Assembly (NCBI GenBank): GCA_023150555.1
Contig: JAKLKQ010000021.1
Span: forward strand, 37,573 to 101,572
Length of the DNA stretch: 64,000 nucleotides
Reading direction: 5' to 3'
Source: Planctomycetota bacterium
Lineage (GTDB): Bacteria; Planctomycetota; SZUA-567; H5-PLA8
Below are positions 53,201 to 61,130 of the stretch, in pieces (positions within the stretch are counted from its first letter, which is position 1; every line of letters starts with the position of its first letter). The notes under the pieces are model-generated. The model saw only the letters and a list, made by a program, of their open reading frames with translations, was not told the DNA's origin and ran no database searches. A program made the translations under genes and the position numbers.

Positions 53201-54023
53201 CTTCCACCTGCCCGGTGCGCTCGAAGCCGGCCTCCGCCAGCCGCCGCCCCAGCGCGATGGGGTCCCACGTGCCGCCGGCGCGCAGCACGATGCGTTCGCC
53301 CGGATCGCCCGGCGGTTCGCACGGCTGCATCAGCGACGCCACCGGCGCGACCAGGACCAGCGCCTCGGGCGTGCCCCCCGCGCCGGCAAGGGCCGCGATG
53401 CGGTCGAGCACTCGCCCGCGCCCGGCCAGCGCCGCGCCTTCGGGGCGGTCAGTCTCCGTCGGCAGCACGTCCCACGCCGGAAAGACAAGCGTCTCGAGCG
53501 GCAACCGCGCCTTCAGATCGTCGGGCAGCGTGGCCGTCGCGGGCAGCGTGTGGTCGGCCCAATCTTCCGATTGCGGAGTGCGGGCTTCGGATTGCGGATT
53601 GGGAGACTTGGATTTCTTGCGCTTCGAGGGCGCGTCCGGCTTCGCTTCGCCTCCCTTATCAGTGTCCGCGGGGGCACTGTTGAGCGGCGTGCGGCGCATC
53701 TCGTGCGCGCGAGCGGCCTCGGCGGCGGACTGGAAGGCGCGCAGATCGGCGATGAGGTCGTCGGCCTCGTCGGGACCTTCGACGACGGCCAGCACGACGG
53801 ACGCCGGAGCGCCCTGGGCGTTGCCCGCTCTTCCGCGGGCGGCGGCGCCAACGGCCAGCGACCGCGCCGCGCCCAGCAGGCCGGCGACGGCGTCGTGGCG
53901 GAGTTTCCCCTCGCCGGACGTTCTCCCCTCGGAGGACCCAGCGGCGGTTTGGGCGGCACGGGCACAGAATGCCGCCAGCGCGGGCAGTTTCGCGACGCGC
54001 TCGAACGGCGACGGCAACGTCAT
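50289..54023 (-). CDS. mfd: Transcription-repair coupling factor
   Basis: About 1244 aa from ATG 54023 (the track begins at a TTG 36 bases earlier). Removes stalled RNA polymerase and recruits UvrA. Order: UvrB-like N-terminal region (YSLRGGILDVYPF), polymerase-interacting CarD-like domain (LNLGDYVVHAQHGIARYLG), translocase with Walker A GDVGFGKTE, Walker B VDEEQRFGV, motif III LTATPIPRTLHMAL, and motif VI QLRGRVGRSD, then TRCF C-domain. Odd point: residues ~141-154 read SPNPQSEARTPQSEDW, a translation of the genome's intergenic CGCAATC-type repeat (53561-53603), in frame within an already variable Lys-rich stretch. Confidence 0.97.
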   Translation of the reverse strand: MTLPSPFERVAKLPALAAFCARAAQTAAGSSEGRTSGEGKLRHDAVAGLLGAARSLAVGAAARGRAGNAQGAPASVVLAVVEGPDEADDLIADLRAFQSAAEAARAHEMRRTPLNSAPADTDKGGEAKPDAPSKRKKSKSPNPQSEARTPQSEDWADHTLPATATLPDDLKARLPLETLVFPAWDVLPTETDRPEGAALAGRGRVLDRIAALAGAGGTPEALVLVAPVASLMQPCEPPGDPGERIVLRAGGTWDPIALGRRLAEAGFERTGQVEVRGEYSLRGGILDVYPFSTEHPCRVEFFDDRIESIAHFDPMMQRNEEPVESVEILDASPKRLRKLFSPGAGPGPFTLLDHLPPGTAVLWLDPKTLARRAELYAASLVSGRSLHVPFDELRARAEARFDTLALHAAAGEDRVRRDGDADVEDYPLDDEPIRDDEGDGDGRIPRVACTSLQRLQGEISPRALAWKKLAASRMALYVFCETPGDLKRLETLLSDAGVLPAPAVQLRIGRISSGFDLRGAGLAATSDREILGRRKHAAAESSARRRKIPPDARPLAGLFELNLGDYVVHAQHGIARYLGLSRLEKSGRMEDYLTLQFADDVKLYVPAAHIHWVSRYVGSSANLELSKIGGKTWARKKARAQSAIRDLAEDLLKVQAARRSRPGIVYGPDTEWQGAFENSFPYDETDDQLSAIASVKRDMQATWPMDRLLCGDVGFGKTEVAVRAAFKAVCAGKQVAVLVPTTLLCEQHGRTFKERFAGYPVSVETLSRFKSRQQQKGILQRLAVGRLDVIIGTHRVLQKDVHFNDLGLAIVDEEQRFGVEHKEFFKNLRHSVDVLTLTATPIPRTLHMALLGLRDISNLATPPRNRRSIHTKVARVSDDLLRRAILREISRGGQVFVVHPRVHDLEEFRARLAELVPEARFATGHGQMDGDELEAVMDLFLRREIDVLVSTTIVESGLDIPTANTMLVHEADRFGLAELHQLRGRVGRSDIQAYCYLLLPEKSALTPEGLRRLRALEEFDDLGAGFQIALKDLEIRGAGNVLGGEQSGWIAEVGYDLYCRLLDATVKELRGQPPEAEPLEVNLQLRGAAFLPETYIEDPKAVLEVYRRLDDARGPKQIDALREEVKERFGPLPEAAGRLFEEAKLRLEASAASVPYIGIEPEEGRLVFKFFGWDMKSIDRALRGLPELKGVRVVDETTLSFGLPLKAKHDEAALHGFVRGLLEPLAERLQRHGAKAAMPVAHEP
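53561..53603. repeat. GATTGCGGA-type short repeat inside mfd
   Basis: AATCTTCCGATTGCGGAGTG.. continues with CTTCGGATTGCGGATTGGG. The same decayed ~8-9-base unit appears between genes near 21610-21645, 55559-55592 and 63697-63730. Here it keeps the mfd frame open. Confidence 0.65.
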
Positions 54024-54257
54024 GGAGGAGAGTCTACCTCCCGCAATGGCGAGAAGCAAAGGTGGCGGCAGGGGTCAGGCGTGGAGCGCCTCCGCGCCTG
54101 CTTTGAAACGACATTGGCCGCCAGCTGTTTCAAAATGCCGAGGCGAAGCCGCATCCATTGCTCGCCCCTCAAACCTGCCCTTGCCCCGTCCGCCTTGCGG
54201 CAATCGAAAGCACTGGCTATCCTTCGTGTGCCACAACTCCTATCGAAGGAGCCCGCC

Positions 54258-55535
54258 ATGCTCGATACGAACGTGCTGGACGAACGTCTCACCGCGCTGG
54301 AAGGCGACCTCGTCGAACTCACGCAGGCGCTGGTCCGTATCGACACCGTCAACCCCTACAGCGGCGACCGGAAGGCCCCCGGCGAAAGCAAGGGCCAGAA
54401 ATACATCGAGAAGTACTTCAAGAAGATGGGCGCCACGAAGATCGAGGTCTTCGAGCCGAAGGAAGGCATCTACGATCGCATGGGCGTGCGCGGGCCGAAG
54501 GAACGCCGCTTCGCCGGGCGGCCGAACGTCGTCGCGCGCTTCAAGTTCAAGCGCCCCGGGCCGAAGTTCCTCTTCAACGGCCACATGGACACCGTCGGCG
54601 CCGAAGGCATGACCATCGACCCGTGGTCGGGCGAACTGAAGAACGGGCGCATCTGGGGACGCGGGAGCGCCGACCAGAAGGGCCTGCTGGCCGCGGCCGT
54701 GATCGCGGCCAAGGCGCTGCTGGGCTTCAAGGACGAGTTGTGCGGCGAACTGATTGTCATGAGCGTCGTCGACGAGGAATGCAACGGCGCGGGCGCCGGG
54801 ACGCTGGCCTGCGTCGAACGCGGCATCCGCGCCGACGCGGGACTGCTGACCGACGGCTTCGACTACAAGCTCTGCCGCGAGGCCAACGGGTTGATTACAC
54901 CGGAGGTCTTCGTACAGGGCGAAAGCGGCCACTGCTGCTCGCCGCAGGACGCCGTCAGCGCCATCGACAAGACGATCCTCGTGAAAATGGGCATCGACCG
55001 CTTCATCCGCGCGCGCGCGAAGAAACATCCCACCCTGCCCGTCAACCTGGGCGTGATGCGCAGCGGCGTGCTGCCCGGCACCGTACCCAACGACGGCTAC
55101 CTGGCGCTGAACGTCGAGTACGCGCTCGAGGAAGCCGACGCGGCGAAGCCCAACGGCGAGTCCGTGAAGCAGCAACTGGTCGCTGCGATTCGCGAAGAGA
55201 TCGAGGCTTCAGGCGACGCGTGGCTGAAGGAACACCCGCCGCGCGTCGAGTTGCTCAAGGACTTCCCGCCGTTTTCGGTGCCCGACAAGTCCCGAGTCGT
55301 GCAGGATGCGCTGGCCGCGGCGAAGGAAGTGGTCGGCCCCGAAGTCGGCTTCCAGCGCTTCATCCCCACCTGCGACGGCGGGCACCTGTACCTGCGCGGC
55401 AAGATCCCGATGGTCTTCTTCGGCACCGCCGAACTGGCGCAGTGCCACACGCCGCACGAATCCGTCGCGGTGAACGACCTGATGGCCGCGCTGCGCGTCT
55501 ACGCGCGGGTGGCGGCACGGCAGCTGGCGAGGTAA
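54258..55535 (+). CDS. M20-family metallopeptidase/deacylase (ArgE/DapE type)
   Basis: 425 aa from ATG 54258, seven bases after AAGGAG; the 1251-aa track ORF is an upstream shadow of mfd. Di-zinc ligands in order: His/Asp in NGHMDTVGAEG, Asp in GRGSADQKG, catalytic Glu-Glu in VDEECNGAG, acidic residue in DGFDYK, and His near the end in AQCHTPHESV. The dimerisation-domain motif is GESGHCCSPQDAVSAI. Hydrolyses an N-acyl amino acid or a dipeptide; ArgE, DapE and carboxypeptidase G2 types cannot be separated here. Next gene (pepA) is also a peptidase, 95 bases away. Confidence 0.9.
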   Translation: MLDTNVLDERLTALEGDLVELTQALVRIDTVNPYSGDRKAPGESKGQKYIEKYFKKMGATKIEVFEPKEGIYDRMGVRGPKERRFAGRPNVVARFKFKRPGPKFLFNGHMDTVGAEGMTIDPWSGELKNGRIWGRGSADQKGLLAAAVIAAKALLGFKDELCGELIVMSVVDEECNGAGAGTLACVERGIRADAGLLTDGFDYKLCREANGLITPEVFVQGESGHCCSPQDAVSAIDKTILVKMGIDRFIRARAKKHPTLPVNLGVMRSGVLPGTVPNDGYLALNVEYALEEADAAKPNGESVKQQLVAAIREEIEASGDAWLKEHPPRVELLKDFPPFSVPDKSRVVQDALAAAKEVVGPEVGFQRFIPTCDGGHLYLRGKIPMVFFGTAELAQCHTPHESVAVNDLMAALRVYARVAARQLAR

Positions 55536-55558
55536 CGGGAGACAAGCGCCTCGCATGA

Positions 55559-55592
55559 CAATCCGCATTCCGAAATCCGCAGTCCGCAATCG
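55559..55592. repeat. Short CCGCAATC-type degenerate repeat
   Basis: CAATCCGCATTCCGAAATCC continues GCAGTCCGCAATCG, between the M20 and pepA genes; same family as the mfd insertion. Confidence 0.55.
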
Positions 55593-55630
55593 CTTTGCCG
55601 TCCAACCGCGCTTTTTAAGGAGAGCACCCG

Positions 55631-57181
55631 ATGGCTAAAGTTTCCTGGACCAAGCTCGACTCCAAGCTCCGCGCCGACGTCCTGTTCGTGCCCGTATCCG
55701 TACCGAAGGGCAAGGCCTCCGCCCCGAAAGTCGCCGGCCTGCGCGGCGCCGCCGTGGCCCGGCTGAAGGAACTCGCGAAGAACTACCACGGCCAGAAGCG
55801 CGCCGGCGCCATCGACGCCACCACGCTCCCGCCGGGCGGGAAGATCGCTCGCGTCGCGCTGCTGAGCCTGGGCGAGAAGAAGGCGCCCAGCGCCCAGGAA
55901 CTGCGCCTGGCCGCCGCCGCCGCGGTGAAGTGGTGCGAGGCCAACCGCTGCGGCAGCGCCGCCGTGGCCCTCGACGCGCTGCGCGCCGCCGCCGGCGCGG
56001 AGGCCGCGGGGCCCTTCGCCGAAGGCGCAGGGCTGGCCGGCTACCGCTTCGACACAATGCGCAAGAAGCCCGCCGGGCAGGTGCGGCTCACTTCGCTGCG
56101 GCTGGCCAGCACCAAGGCGGAAAAGGCTGTCGCGGCTGCGCTCAAGCGCGCCGGGGCGCTGGCCGACGCCGCGAACCTGGTGCGACAGTTGGGCCACACG
56201 CCGCCGAACGTGATCAACCCCGTCACGCTGGCCGAGAAGGCGAAGGAACTCGCCAAGGAATTCGGGCTGAAGTACAGCGTGCTCGACGAGAAGCAGATGA
56301 AGAAGATGGGCATGGGCGCGATCCTGGCAGTCGGCGCGGGCTCGGCGACGCCCCCGCGCATCATCGCGCTCGAACACGCCGGCAAGAACCCCAAGGCCGC
56401 GCCGGTGGTGCTGGTCGGCAAGGCGATCACGCTCGACAGCGGCGGCATCTCGATCAAACCCGCCGACAGCATCCCCGACATGAAGTACGACAAGCAGGGC
56501 GGCATGACCGTGATCGGCGCGCTGACGGCCTGCGCGGCGCTGAACGTGGCGCAGCGCGTGGTCGGCGTGATCGGTTCGGCCGAGAACGTCATCGACAGCA
56601 ACGCCTACCGCCCCGGCGACATCCTGACCGCGATGAACGGGAAGACCATCGAAGTCGCCAACACCGACGCCGAAGGGCGCCTGGTCCTGGCCGACGCGCT
56701 GCACTGGGCCGAGAACACCTACAAGCCCGCCGCGATGGTCGACCTGGCGACGCTGACCGGCGCGTGCGTGGTCGCGCTGGGCAAGCACGCCGCGGGGCTG
56801 TTCACGCGCGACGACAAACTCTCCGCGCAGCTTCTGGCCGCCGCGCGGCGCGCGCACGAAGGCCTCTGGCGCATGCCGATGTGGCCGGCCTACCGCAAGC
56901 AGATCGAATCGACGGAGGCCGACATCAAGAACACCGGCGGGCGCGGCGGCGGCAGCATCACCGCGGCGCTGTTCCTTCAGGAGTTCGTCACGACGGCGAC
57001 GCCGTGGGCGCACCTGGACATCGCGGGCGTGGCCAACGACACGTCGGCCTCGCCGCTGTGCCCCGTCGGCGCGACGGGCTGGGGCGTGCGCACGCTGGTG
57101 GACTGGGTCGAGAACCGCGATAAGCCCGATACCGGCACCGACGCCGAAGGCGACGTCGATACGGATGCGAGCCAGGAGTGA
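55631..57181 (+). CDS. pepA: Leucyl aminopeptidase (M17)
   Basis: 516 aa. Cytosolic hexameric di-metal aminopeptidase releasing N-terminal residues. All key residues appear: Lys in VGKAITLDSGG (with its Asp), Asp in MKYDKQGG, and the M17 signature NTDAEGRL with its metal Asp/Glu and Arg. Differences from the usual text: AITLDSGG for GVTFDSGG and YDKQGGMT for YDMGGAA, both leaving ligands in place. An acidic, Asp/Thr-rich C-terminal tail (~20 residues) is extra. Ribosome site AAGGAGAG. Follows an M20 peptidase, so the pair may serve peptide breakdown. Confidence 0.95.
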   Translation: MAKVSWTKLDSKLRADVLFVPVSVPKGKASAPKVAGLRGAAVARLKELAKNYHGQKRAGAIDATTLPPGGKIARVALLSLGEKKAPSAQELRLAAAAAVKWCEANRCGSAAVALDALRAAAGAEAAGPFAEGAGLAGYRFDTMRKKPAGQVRLTSLRLASTKAEKAVAAALKRAGALADAANLVRQLGHTPPNVINPVTLAEKAKELAKEFGLKYSVLDEKQMKKMGMGAILAVGAGSATPPRIIALEHAGKNPKAAPVVLVGKAITLDSGGISIKPADSIPDMKYDKQGGMTVIGALTACAALNVAQRVVGVIGSAENVIDSNAYRPGDILTAMNGKTIEVANTDAEGRLVLADALHWAENTYKPAAMVDLATLTGACVVALGKHAAGLFTRDDKLSAQLLAAARRAHEGLWRMPMWPAYRKQIESTEADIKNTGGRGGGSITAALFLQEFVTTATPWAHLDIAGVANDTSASPLCPVGATGWGVRTLVDWVENRDKPDTGTDAEGDVDTDASQE

Positions 57182-57229
57182 CGGCTTTAATACGGAGGAC
57201 GCCGAGACCACAGCGCTCGGCGTTCTCCG

Positions 57230-57316
57230 ATTTTGGATTTTAGGTTTTGGATTTTGGATTGGCGCGCGACCGCCAACCATTCGTCTCACGTCATTCGTAC
57301 TTCGTCATTCGCCGTT
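57230..57316. repeat. TTTTGGATT and CGTCATT short-period repeats
   Basis: Two different decayed tandem tracts in the 282-base gap after pepA: ATTTTGGATTTTAGGTTTTGG (from ~57230) and CACGTCATTCGTACTTCGTC (to ~57316). The first type recurs at 62280-62306. No gene in the gap. Confidence 0.6.
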
Positions 57317-57463
57317 CCTCACCCCTCTCCCCTCGCCCCTGTCCTTGCCGTCAGGATCGTTTCGTGCTAGTCCCGTGCCCCGCCGCCTAGCCGCATCCGC
57401 GCGCATCGTGCTAGGGTACCCTTGGACGCGCATACCCGCGCCCAGCCGTCCGGAGGGCCCGCC

Positions 57464-58471
57464 ATGTCGATGACCCAGCGCGAACGCTTCCACGCCATCG
57501 CCCGCTTCCAGCCCTTCGACCGCCTGCCGGTGATCGAGTGGGCCACGTGGTGGAACAAGACCATCGAGCGCTGGCGCGGCGAGGGCCTGCCGAGGACGAT
57601 CGATGGCACCGTGCCGATCGCCGAATACTTCGGGCTGGACGTCTACGAGCAGCACTGGTTCCGCATGCGCCGGAACCTCCCGCCGACGCCGCACAAGGAC
57701 GGCGTGCTGGTGAAGAACTCCGACGACTACGAGCGCCTGCGCCCGCACCTGTACCCCTGGCCGCCGTGCGAGCCCGCGAAATTCGAACGCTGGAAGCAGG
57801 AGCGCGAAGCCGGAGCGAAGGTCTTCTGGATCACGCTGGAAGGCTTCTTCTGGTTCCCGCGCACGCTCTTCGGCATCGAGGCGCACCTGACGGCCTTCTA
57901 CGACGAACCCGAACTGATGCACCGCATCAACGCCGACCTGGCGGACTACCATATTCGCATCGTCGAGTGGCTCGGAAAGATCTGCGCGCCGGACTTCATG
58001 ACCTTCGCCGAGGACATGAGCTACAACCACGGCTCGATGATCGCCAAGCCGATGTTCGACGAATTCATGAAGCCGTACTACCAGCGCGTCGTGCCGCGCC
58101 TGAAGGAACACGGCGTCGTGACGCTGGTCGATAGCGACGGCGACATCACCAAGCCCGTCGGCTGGTTCCAGGAGGCGGGCCTGGAAGGCGCGCTGCCGCT
58201 GGAGCGCCAGGCGGGCGTGGACATCGCGAAGCTGCGGGCGCTCTACCCGCGCATGGTCTTCATGGGGCACTACGACAAGATGGCGATGGACAAGGGCGAG
58301 GCCGCGCTGCGCGCCGAGTTCGAACGCCTGCTGCCCACCGCCGCGCACGGCGGCTTCTTCCCCAGCGTCGACCACCAGACCCCGCCGGGCGTCTCGTACG
58401 AGCAGTACCAGTGCTACCTGAGGCTCTTCCGCGAATACGCCCGTAGCGCGGGCACACTTACGCGCGCCTGA
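57464..58471 (+). CDS. Uroporphyrinogen-decarboxylase-superfamily protein
   Basis: 335 aa from ATG 57464 (GGAGGG six bases upstream; the track adds 14 residues). TIM-barrel URO-D fold: typical opening MTQRERFHAIARFQPFDRLPV, then ITLEGFFWFPRTLFG, FAEDMSYNHGSMIAKPMFDEF, and a late HGGFFPSVDHQTPPGVSYEQY. True HemE residues are not all there, and such environmental paralogues are mostly related to corrinoid methyltransferases (MtaA/MtbA type) or of unknown role. No corrinoid protein is adjacent. Catalytic role unassigned. Confidence 0.85.
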   Translation: MSMTQRERFHAIARFQPFDRLPVIEWATWWNKTIERWRGEGLPRTIDGTVPIAEYFGLDVYEQHWFRMRRNLPPTPHKDGVLVKNSDDYERLRPHLYPWPPCEPAKFERWKQEREAGAKVFWITLEGFFWFPRTLFGIEAHLTAFYDEPELMHRINADLADYHIRIVEWLGKICAPDFMTFAEDMSYNHGSMIAKPMFDEFMKPYYQRVVPRLKEHGVVTLVDSDGDITKPVGWFQEAGLEGALPLERQAGVDIAKLRALYPRMVFMGHYDKMAMDKGEAALRAEFERLLPTAAHGGFFPSVDHQTPPGVSYEQYQCYLRLFREYARSAGTLTRA

Positions 58472-58472
58472 C

Positions 58473-58583
58473 ACGTTTAACCACAGAGAGCACAGAGAAC
58501 GGAATTGGGGATTCGAGTCCCTGGTTTCAGGTTTGAAGTTTGAGAATTGTTTGAATCTTGGTTCTATATCTCTAATCTCTTAT
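58473..58583. repeat. ACAGAG and TTTGAATCT-type decayed repeats
   Basis: The gap holds AACCACAGAGAGCACAGAGA followed by a T/A/G-rich tract of TTTCAGGTTTGAAGTTTGAG and TCTAATCTCTTATCT words. Low-complexity, noncoding. Confidence 0.5.
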
Positions 58584-59510
58584 CTATTCCTTCTTATCTG
58601 CCTTCACCAGTTCGAAGCTCTCCAGCGCTTTCTCGATCTCCGGCAGGTGCTCCTTCACGAGCAGATCGTGGAGCATGCTCGTGGCGATGAAGGCCTGGCC
58701 GTCGGCGACGAAGACCCACTGGCGCCAGGTGTGGTCGGCCTGGGCGGTCTTGGTCTGGTAGTAGCGCGTGTCCAGGCGCCCGAGCTTCACCTTCTTCATG
58801 TCGCGCAGTTCGATGCGCCGGTCGAAGTTCTTCGCGATGTTCAGGGCCAGCTGGTCGCGGACCTTCTCGAGGTTCACCGCCGCGTCCTTCTCGAAGCTGT
58901 ACGACCCCATCATGTAGATCTCGAGGTAGACCGGTTCCTGGTCGGGCTTTTCACTCTCGGGACGGTAGTAGACCAGCCGGCCTCTTGGGTTCTCGGTCCA
59001 CCTTACGGGCAGCGCGAGCTTGTACGGCAGGGGCGCGGGGCCGGGCGTGAAGACCCACACGTCCCATTTCTCGTTGTAGCGCCAGGTGCTCTGCGTCTGC
59101 CGCGCCAGCACGTCCAGGCGCTCGCGCCAGGTCGGCTTGTAGTCCTCGGGCGCGACCTCCTCGACCGGCGAGTCCTGCAGGCCCTCGTGCTGGGCGTACA
59201 GCATCACGTGGCGCTGGCGCTGGATCTCGTTGGCGACCTCCGCGAAGGTGCCTTCGAAGCGGAAGGCGGTGCGTTCGTTGAGGAACTGCTCGCGCTGCGC
59301 CGGGCTAAGCGGCCGGCGGTGCTTGAGTTCCTCCTCCGGGTCGAGGATCTCGTGAGCGGCCAGCGCTTCGGGCTCGGCACCGGCTTTGGCTTCGGCGGCG
59401 GGCGCTTCGGACTTGCCTTGGGGCGGCGTGTCCTCGGCGGCGGGCGCGGCGCAAGCCAGTCCAGCCAGAGCCGCGGCGAACCAAATCGGAATTTTTCTCG
59501 CAGAAAGCAT
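58584..59510 (-). CDS. Exported protein of unknown function
   Basis: 308 aa. A signal peptide (~1-25, ending APAA) and an Ala/Glu/Pro linker precede two parts. Residues ~70-150 (FRFEGTFAEVANEIQRQRHVM, YKPTWRERLDVLARQTQSTWRY) look like a secretin/STN-type small alpha-beta domain. Residues ~170-300 are a beta-rich domain with an amphipathic last helix (EHLPEIEKALESFELV). No catalytic residues were picked out. It is divergent from 59648. Real coding is likely given the signal peptide and folded-looking sequence. Confidence 0.65.
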   Translation of the reverse strand: MLSARKIPIWFAAALAGLACAAPAAEDTPPQGKSEAPAAEAKAGAEPEALAAHEILDPEEELKHRRPLSPAQREQFLNERTAFRFEGTFAEVANEIQRQRHVMLYAQHEGLQDSPVEEVAPEDYKPTWRERLDVLARQTQSTWRYNEKWDVWVFTPGPAPLPYKLALPVRWTENPRGRLVYYRPESEKPDQEPVYLEIYMMGSYSFEKDAAVNLEKVRDQLALNIAKNFDRRIELRDMKKVKLGRLDTRYYQTKTAQADHTWRQWVFVADGQAFIATSMLHDLLVKEHLPEIEKALESFELVKADKKE

Positions 59511-59647
59511 TGCTCGTTCGTCCTTGACGCAGGCTTATAGAGTTTACCTGAAACACGCGAATGCGCCCACGCAACATTCGTCTCTTTTCAAGCGCGCCGC
59601 GTTGCGCCAGAATGAAGGCGCCGAAGCGATAAATCGAGGATCCCGCC

Positions 59648-61096
59648 ATGCGACGTCTTGCGTGCCTGTGTTTGCTGGGCGTGTTGGGCTTTCTCACGGT
59701 GCTTCCGCGCGCGGCCCGAAGTGAAGACGCCGCGGATGGCGAAGCCTTCGAAAAGGGCAAGCTCATCGCCGCGGTGAAGACGAAGGACGACCCCAAGCAG
59801 ACCTACGCGCTGTACCTGCCCAAGGCCTACGACCCGGCGAAGAAGTGGCCCATCCTGTACGCCTTCAGCCCCAACGCGCGCGGCACCGATCCCGTGCGGC
59901 TGTTCCAGGAGACGGCCGAACGCTACGGCTGGATCGTCGCCGGCAGCAACAACTCGCAGAACGGCCCGCACGAACCGATCGTCAAGGCCCTGGCCGCGAT
60001 CTGGAAGGACACCCGCGCGCGGCTGTCCATCGACGACAAGCGCCTGTACGCCACCGGCTTCAGCGGCGGCGCGCGCGTGGGCTTCCACCTCGCGCTGGAA
60101 AAGGAAGAGACCGAGAAAATCCCCTTCGCGGGCGTAATCCCCTGCGGCGCGGCCTTCCCCAGTTCGAACCAGCTGCCCAAGAAGGACAGCGCGCTGCTGG
60201 TCTGCGGCGTCGTCGGCGAGACCTGCTTCAACCACGGCGAACTTCTGCGCATGGACCAGACCCTGCGCACGCTGAACGTGCGCCACCGCGTGCTGGTCTT
60301 CAACGGCGGGCACGAATGGCCTCCGGCGGCCTACTGCGCTCTGGCCGCGCGCTACATGCAGCTGCACGCGCTGTGCGCCGCCGCCCGCGCCGCCAAGCCG
60401 TCGCCCGAGGCCGACGCCGAACTCACCGCACTGCTCGCCGAGGAGACCGCCGAGGCCGAAGCGCTGCTGGACAAGCCCGCCACCTTCTTCGACGGCTACC
60501 GCCGCATCAAGGAATGGGCCGCCGCCTGCCAGGGGCTGGCCCAGGGCGAAGCCCTGGCGAAGAAGGCCGCGGAGCTGGAGGCCGGCGAGCAGTACAAGAA
60601 GGACACCGCCGCCTACGCGGCGCTGGACAAACTCCGCGAGGACCTGGGCAAGATCAAGGACGACAACGAACAGTTCAAGGAGACCGTCAACCGGCTGACG
60701 GCCTTCATCACCGAACACCCCGATACGTTCGCCTGCGAGCACGTCAAGGTGCAGCTCAACGAGCTGCCCCGCCGCATGGCCCAGGGCGGCGTGATGCTCT
60801 TGCAGCAGAAGAACTACGAGGCCGCCGTGATGTACCTCAACCGCGCCAAGCTGCTGATGCCCGAGGACCCCAACGTGCCCTTCTACCTGGCCATGGGCCT
60901 GGCGCAGACGCAAAAGCTCGACGAGGCCTGCGCGTCGCTGGCCGAGGCCGTGAAACTCGGGTTCAAGGACCGCAAGCAGATCGAACAGGGCAAGCTCTTC
61001 GATCCGATCAAGGACATGGACGCATTCAAAAAGGTGCTCGCCGAGCTGCAAGGCGGCCCCGCTGAGAAGACCGAGGACACCGCGAAGACCGAATAA
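59648..61096 (+). CDS. Exported esterase-like hydrolase with TPR-type C-terminus
   Basis: 482 aa. Signal peptide ends near ARS (~25). The N-terminal alpha/beta-hydrolase domain (~35-245) is of PHB-depolymerase/feruloyl-esterase type: YALYLPKAYDPAKKWPILYAF, nucleophile elbow ATGFSGGARVGF and likely His in VFNGGHEWPPAAY. The C-terminal ~230 residues are helical with TPR-like repeats (GVMLLQQKNYEAAVMYLNRAKLLMPEDPN, FYLAMGLAQTQKLDEACASLAEAV). Probably periplasmic; substrate unknown. GAGGATC lies upstream of ATG. The transporter gene begins 34 bases downstream and may be co-transcribed. Confidence 0.8.
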   Translation: MRRLACLCLLGVLGFLTVLPRAARSEDAADGEAFEKGKLIAAVKTKDDPKQTYALYLPKAYDPAKKWPILYAFSPNARGTDPVRLFQETAERYGWIVAGSNNSQNGPHEPIVKALAAIWKDTRARLSIDDKRLYATGFSGGARVGFHLALEKEETEKIPFAGVIPCGAAFPSSNQLPKKDSALLVCGVVGETCFNHGELLRMDQTLRTLNVRHRVLVFNGGHEWPPAAYCALAARYMQLHALCAAARAAKPSPEADAELTALLAEETAEAEALLDKPATFFDGYRRIKEWAAACQGLAQGEALAKKAAELEAGEQYKKDTAAYAALDKLREDLGKIKDDNEQFKETVNRLTAFITEHPDTFACEHVKVQLNELPRRMAQGGVMLLQQKNYEAAVMYLNRAKLLMPEDPNVPFYLAMGLAQTQKLDEACASLAEAVKLGFKDRKQIEQGKLFDPIKDMDAFKKVLAELQGGPAEKTEDTAKTE

Positions 61097-61130
61097 CCCG
61101 ATGCCGGCGAAGGAGGTCCGGCCCAACCCC

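Noticed and set aside
51780-54257. Upstream part of the 1251-aa plus-strand ORF
   Set aside because: It is antisense to mfd. Only the part from ATG 54258, with its own ribosome site and M20 motifs, is real.
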